Shown: in pieces, positions 31,397 through 36,007 of the stretch | How the letters are laid out: every line of letters starts with the position of its first letter | Position numbering within the stretch: position 1 is the stretch's first letter | NCBI GenBank assembly: GCA_025201765.1 | Contig: MU623575.1 | Coordinates: 1-36,007 of the forward strand | Direction: 5' to 3' | Source of the DNA: Daldinia sp. FL1419 | Taxonomy: Eukaryota > Ascomycota > Sordariomycetes > Xylariales > Hypoxylaceae | DNA: 36,007 nucleotides | Notes under the pieces: generated by a model | What the model was told of the DNA's origin: nothing | The model's input: only the letters and a program-made list of their open reading frames with translations | Database searches by the model: none | Position numbers and translations under genes: made by a program

Positions 31397-32945
31397 TTAT
31401 TTTATATTTATTATTTATTATTATTTATTATTACCCCAATTTACTTATAATTTATTACAGGTATCCGGTCCATTTTTTGGTATTTATTCTGGATAGGAAT
31501 TATGTTCTGGAAAAAACCTACCTACTACCTATCTGAATAAATTACATTATTATAATTTTAATTTTATCTTATATTTTTATTAAAATTTACTTTTCAATAA
31601 AAATAATTAAACCTTAATATGAAAAAACATTTTATATGTTACAATACCCAAACTTTATAAAATAATATAACAACAACCTAGATATAAAGCAACAATAAAA
31701 TCTAAAACAGTTTTATTATTTTTTTTAATAATTAATAAAAATGTTATTACATTATAAAGAAATTATTTTGGGAAAAGGTTGGGGTATATATGATTTATAT
31801 AAAATATAAATATATATAAATAATTTTATATTTTTATAAAAAACTATTACCTATTTTTATTTTTATAACCTTCTTTTTAATATTATAATATTATATTTAT
31901 TTTTTAAAATAGTTTAAAATAATATTATTAACTTATAACCCTTCCTAATTAATCTTAATCCTCTTTATATACCTTATTTATATTTTATCATATTATAATA
32001 TAATATTATTATACCTATTACATTCATAATTTGGTATTATTTCAAAAGATTTATTTTATTTTTATATATATATTATATTAAATAAAAGAAAGTTTATATA
32101 TTTATAAATATTTTATTATTTTTTTAATTTTATTTTATTATTAATTTTTTTTTAATATTTTAATCCCCTTATTAAAAATTATTATAATATTTTAAATTTA
32201 ATATAATATTTGAATATTATATTATATTGGGATTATAATTCCAATATAATTATATATTATAAAAATAATTTACTTATTAAAGATAAAGAACTGTATAAAA
32301 AATATAATCATACATTTTTAGTGCAATTCTAAAAATTAATTGTTGAAATTTTACTATAACTTTTCCAAGATTTTTAAACCTTTAAAAAATTTATTAAAGA
32401 ATTATTAATAATATTTAATAATTATTTTTATTATATTTAATTTTTTATTCACCAAATTTATAATTTTTATATATTTTAATAATTTAAAAAAATTATTTAT
32501 TTTAATATTATTAATATTATAATTATTTTATAATATAATCCTATTTTATACCTAATTTGTTAATATTTATTAATTATAATATAAGATTTATAAAAACATT
32601 AATTTTAAAAAGAAATATATATATGTTATTTTATTTTTAATAATTTATATTATTTATATATATTATTATTATAATAATCTTTTATTTAAAAGGTTTAATT
32701 AATATTAAATATTTTATTATTTTTCAATAATAATTTATTATAAATCCTTAATAATTTCTTAATATATTTAAATTTAAATTCTAATAAATATAATCTTTTT
32801 TTGAAAAATGTATTTATTTTTACTTAAAATTTTTTAATATATATAATTAAAAAAAGTAAGGAGGAGGATAAGGAGGTGAATATAGAAGAAAATAATTTTG
32901 ATAAATATAGTTTGAAGTAGGCACAGAGCAATTTTGGGTAAATAT
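31397..32945 (-). mobile_element. NL-b: longest NL copy, minus strand
   Basis: On the minus strand it runs from about 32945 to a TAA/TAAA-rich tail at 31440-31397. It covers everything seen in NL-a's matching part (31440-32430), NL-d (32100-32945) and NL-e (31590-32060), so it shows the family is at least 1.5 kb. Strongly mutated; no frame. The conserved part near its 3' end (31460-31540) is GC-richer. Confidence 0.68.
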
Positions 32946-33699
32946 AATTTTTTTAAAAGATCTTATTAATATATTATTATTTATATTCTTTTATTTAATT
33001 ATAAATTTTTCTTATTTAATTTAAAATTTTTAAAAATATTTATATTAAATAAATTATAATATTATTTTATATATAAATAATTAAATTTATTTAAAGAATT
33101 AATAAGTTATTAATAAGGTTTTATTAAAATTAAATAATATTTTTTTATAATTTATATTAATTAAAAAAGTTTTTAAAATTAAATTCCATTTAAGATAAAC
33201 CTATATTAAAATATATTTAGGATATTTAAAAATTATATACCATATTATTTCCCTTTTACCATATCTACATTTAAAAATATTTATTCCAAAAACCTTTTTA
33301 TTAAATAAAAAAACTTTTAATCTTATTTTTTTAATATATATTTATAATAACACTAATATTTTATATTTTTATAAATTAAAATATTAATTATTAATTTTTA
33401 TATTAAAAAATAATAATTAAATTATTAATATAATAATATTTTTCTTATATTATTCCTATTTTTCTATTTAATAATTTAAAAAGACTTTTTTAAAATATTA
33501 ATATTTTTTTATTTAATACTCTAATTAATCTTAATTTTTATTATATATATATTTAATATTTAAATAATAATAGAAAAATCCTGCCTTTTTTTAAGCCTTT
33601 AAAATTCTACCTATTTTTAAATTTTCTATTTTATTTTTTAAATTTTAACATTAAAACCTTTATTATTTATATAAAACTCAACCATCACTACTATTATAT
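32946..33699. other. AT-rich stretch between NL-b and the LINE relict
   Basis: It may hold the mutated 3' end (late ORF2, untranslated region) of the LINE relict, which must end somewhere here, but the bases are too degraded for me to place a boundary. Confidence 0.4.
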
Positions 33700-36007
33700 T
33701 TAAATAAAAATATATTGGGGGGCAATTTAATTTTATTTTCAGTTATAATATTTCTATTATTTTATATATATTATTAATTTTTTATAAATAAGTTAATTAA
33801 ATAATATCTAATTTTTTAATAATATTTTTTATTTTATGATTTTAATTTAGAATATATCATGCTATTATTCTATATATTATTACATTTTATATTATTTTTA
33901 TATAAATCTCTTTTATTTAAACCACATTATAACCCTATATTAATATTATTAATTTAAAAAGGATATACTATTATTTTTCCATTTTTATTTTAATTATTTT
34001 TAATTATTTATTTTATTTAAATTTCTTATTTAATCATATTTTAAAGAATTTAATATTTTCTTTAAACTTAATAATTATATTATTTAATTTAATCTTTATG
34101 ATTAATATTTAGTAAATTTTTATAAAATATATAAACTTACTTTTTTATATTATAAAAATTATGCTATATTTCTGTACCTAATCCAAATATATTCTATACA
34201 CTTATTTTAACCTAATATAATTTTTGATTATAAAATATCTTATTATCAATATATTCATATTATCTGCAAAATCAATAATCAGAATACCTTTTTAATCTAA
34301 CTTTTTATATAAAATAATTATATAAATAATAAATAGAATAGGTAATAATAAGAAATTTTATAAGATATTTGCAATAAAAGAATAAATCTCATTTTTTTAT
34401 TATTAAAGATTAATTATATTTCTTATTTTTCCATAAAGTTATTAACCCAATTTATTATTTATATTAAATATTTCTTTTAATATAATATATATATAAACCT
34501 CTATAATATAACATTATTAAAAATACCTAAAATATTTAATTATAAAAATAATACTATAATATCAACATATCATATAATATATATAATTTTTATTATTATT
34601 TTAATAATTATTTTTATAAATTTAATTAATTTATTTTTTATTTAACTTTTTAAAAATAATTAATATTATTTTACCATTTTTACAATATAATTTACCATTA
34701 TTTTTTTAATTATTTTATTTATAATCTTTAAAAAAAATATTAATTTATAAATATTTAAAAAACTTTTTTCTTTTTTAAATTTTCTAGATTTCAATAATAT
34801 TATTATTATAATTTTATAAAATATCTTTAAATAATATTTAAATATAAAATTTTACATTACAATTATAATAAATATTTTAAATAAATATTTTTCATATATC
34901 TTAAAGAACCTTATTAATAGTAAATCTTTACCAACAATTTTTTATAATTTAACTATTTTTAAAATTATTTTTATTTTTTCTAATTTTATTCTTTTAAACA
35001 TACTAAATTTATTTTTTTAAAATTTTTCCAACCACATAATAAGATTAAAAATATTAAATAAATTAATTACAAAATTTAAGAAAAATTTTTCTTTTAATAT
35101 TATATTTTTTTTTATTTATAACCCATAATTTTTTATTAAATTAATAATATAATATTGGAAGGCTTTTTTCTTTAATAAATTATTAATTATATAATTTAAC
35201 CCATCTTTCTATTTTTTATAAAATTTTATTATTTCTTAAAATTTTTATTAAAATTAATCTCCAACTATTTCTTTTAATTTTACTTATAACTTTCTTCAAT
35301 ATTGCCTAAATCTTACCAAAAACTTCTTAATATTTTTACATTCTTTAATTTATTTATTATTTATATACTTCCTTTATTTTTTTATAAAATATTTTAATTT
35401 TATTATTCCATTATAATATTAATTGTATTATGGATTGGGTGCGGTGTGGGGCTATAATTAAAATAATTTTTTTTAATTCTTCAATAAAATAATCTATATA
35501 TTTATTAAGTTTTTTAAGATTATTCATTTCTTCTAACACATTTATATTTTATACTTCCACTTTTATAAATTCTTTATCTAAATATTTTTACACCTAATTT
35601 TTTAATTTAAATTAATTTTAAATCAAATTTAAACATTATATAATAATATTAAAATATTAAATAATATAATTAAATCTTTTCCAATTAAAAAACTTTAATT
35701 TTAAATATTTAAATCTTTTATTTACCTATATCAAATTTAATATTAAATCCTTATAATTTTATACTTACTTAATTATTATTTTTATTTTTATAATAAGTTT
35801 AAGGTTCTATTAAATTATTAATTTAAAATTTTTAAAAATATATTAGGATATTTTTTCTTTTTTATTCTATAAGGAATAATATATGTTAAAATTTCTTATT
35901 ATCACATTTATATTATAAAAATTTTTTAATATTAATTTCAATAATAGTAAATATTTATAATTAAAATTTAATTTTATATATATTAAGTATATAATAAGGG
36001 TATTGAA
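33700..36007 (-). pseudogene. RIP-destroyed LINE copy, ORF2 remains
   Basis: A minus-strand relict of the LINE family seen intact at 1-1952. From 34346 to the window end it aligns to 1-1660 at a near-constant offset of 34345 (for example AAACATACTA at 651 and 34996); the differences are overwhelmingly C-to-T and G-to-A. Left of 34346 it shows the part of ORF2 the intact copy lacks. At 34273-34259 the minus strand reads DFADN, a FADD box with one GAT-to-AAT change. It is followed by a degraded IxFxPEKSKFIHF-like stretch (about 34160-34095), an FxxWLDRK-like stretch near 34050, and a YxxVIR-like stretch near 33880. These are Tad1-type LINE features, in the right order. Many stops; not functional. 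Confidence 0.85.
34259..34273 (-). other. Mutated reverse transcriptase FADD box of the LINE relict
   Basis: Minus-strand GATTTTGCAGATAAT reads D-F-A-D-N. One G-to-A in the last codon accounts for the loss of the second catalytic Asp. It lies about 75 bases downstream of the position equivalent to the window's left edge, the expected distance after VPQGSP. Confidence 0.75.

Overview
The window looks like a transposon-packed, AT-rich chromosomal block of a filamentous ascomycete fungus. I infer this from three things. Bases 1 to about 3640 are GC-balanced and coding, while almost everything else is extremely AT-rich. The AT-rich part holds copies of repeats that differ from better-preserved copies mainly by C-to-T and G-to-A changes, the signature of repeat-induced point mutation (RIP). 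The coding element is a LINE of the kind common in these fungi. I see no host gene, tRNA, rRNA or CRISPR array, and I cannot name the genus.

Layout. (1) 1-3640, minus strand: a non-mutated LINE with a complete ORF1 (zinc-knuckle protein) and an ORF2 (endonuclease plus reverse transcriptase) that runs off the left edge. (2) About 3641-14690: a nest of non-autonomous elements that I read as one Helitron family. They have a 5' TCTATATC end, a 3' 19-nt hairpin, a 10-nt spacer, CTAG, and insertion between A and T. Hel-2 (5564-11985) sits inside Hel-1 (5452-14690). Hel-2 contains an opposite-strand Hel-3 (7561-10063) and a 426-bp TA-flanked MITE (6240-6665). Hel-1 and a partial Hel-5 (to 4951) both sit in an older retroelement fragment (NL-e). 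(3) 14949-19147: a mutated Copia-type element whose two 152-bp LTRs are in inverted orientation yet is flanked by a 5-bp duplication. (4) 19316-23849: Hel-4, interrupted by a 1205-bp element (NL-a) with a 10-bp duplication and a TAAA tail; its host Helitron-type sequence resumes to about 26517. (5) 26518-28125: NL-d fragment, repeat S, and a second MITE copy (27647-28071). (6) 28126-28560: a GC-richer island with short palindromes and a 9-bp tandem repeat. (7) 28561-30723: featureless AT-rich DNA. (8) 30724-32945: two opposed NL copies. (9) About 33700-36007, minus strand: a RIP-destroyed copy of the same LINE family as at the left edge, aligning base for base with offset 34345 over long stretches.

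The elements do not form a pathway; they record successive insertions. Several insertions can be proved inside the window because an uninterrupted copy of the target also occurs here. The LINE at the left is the only element with intact reading frames and is the obvious young arrival; its mutated relative at the right end shows what the genome defence does to such elements.
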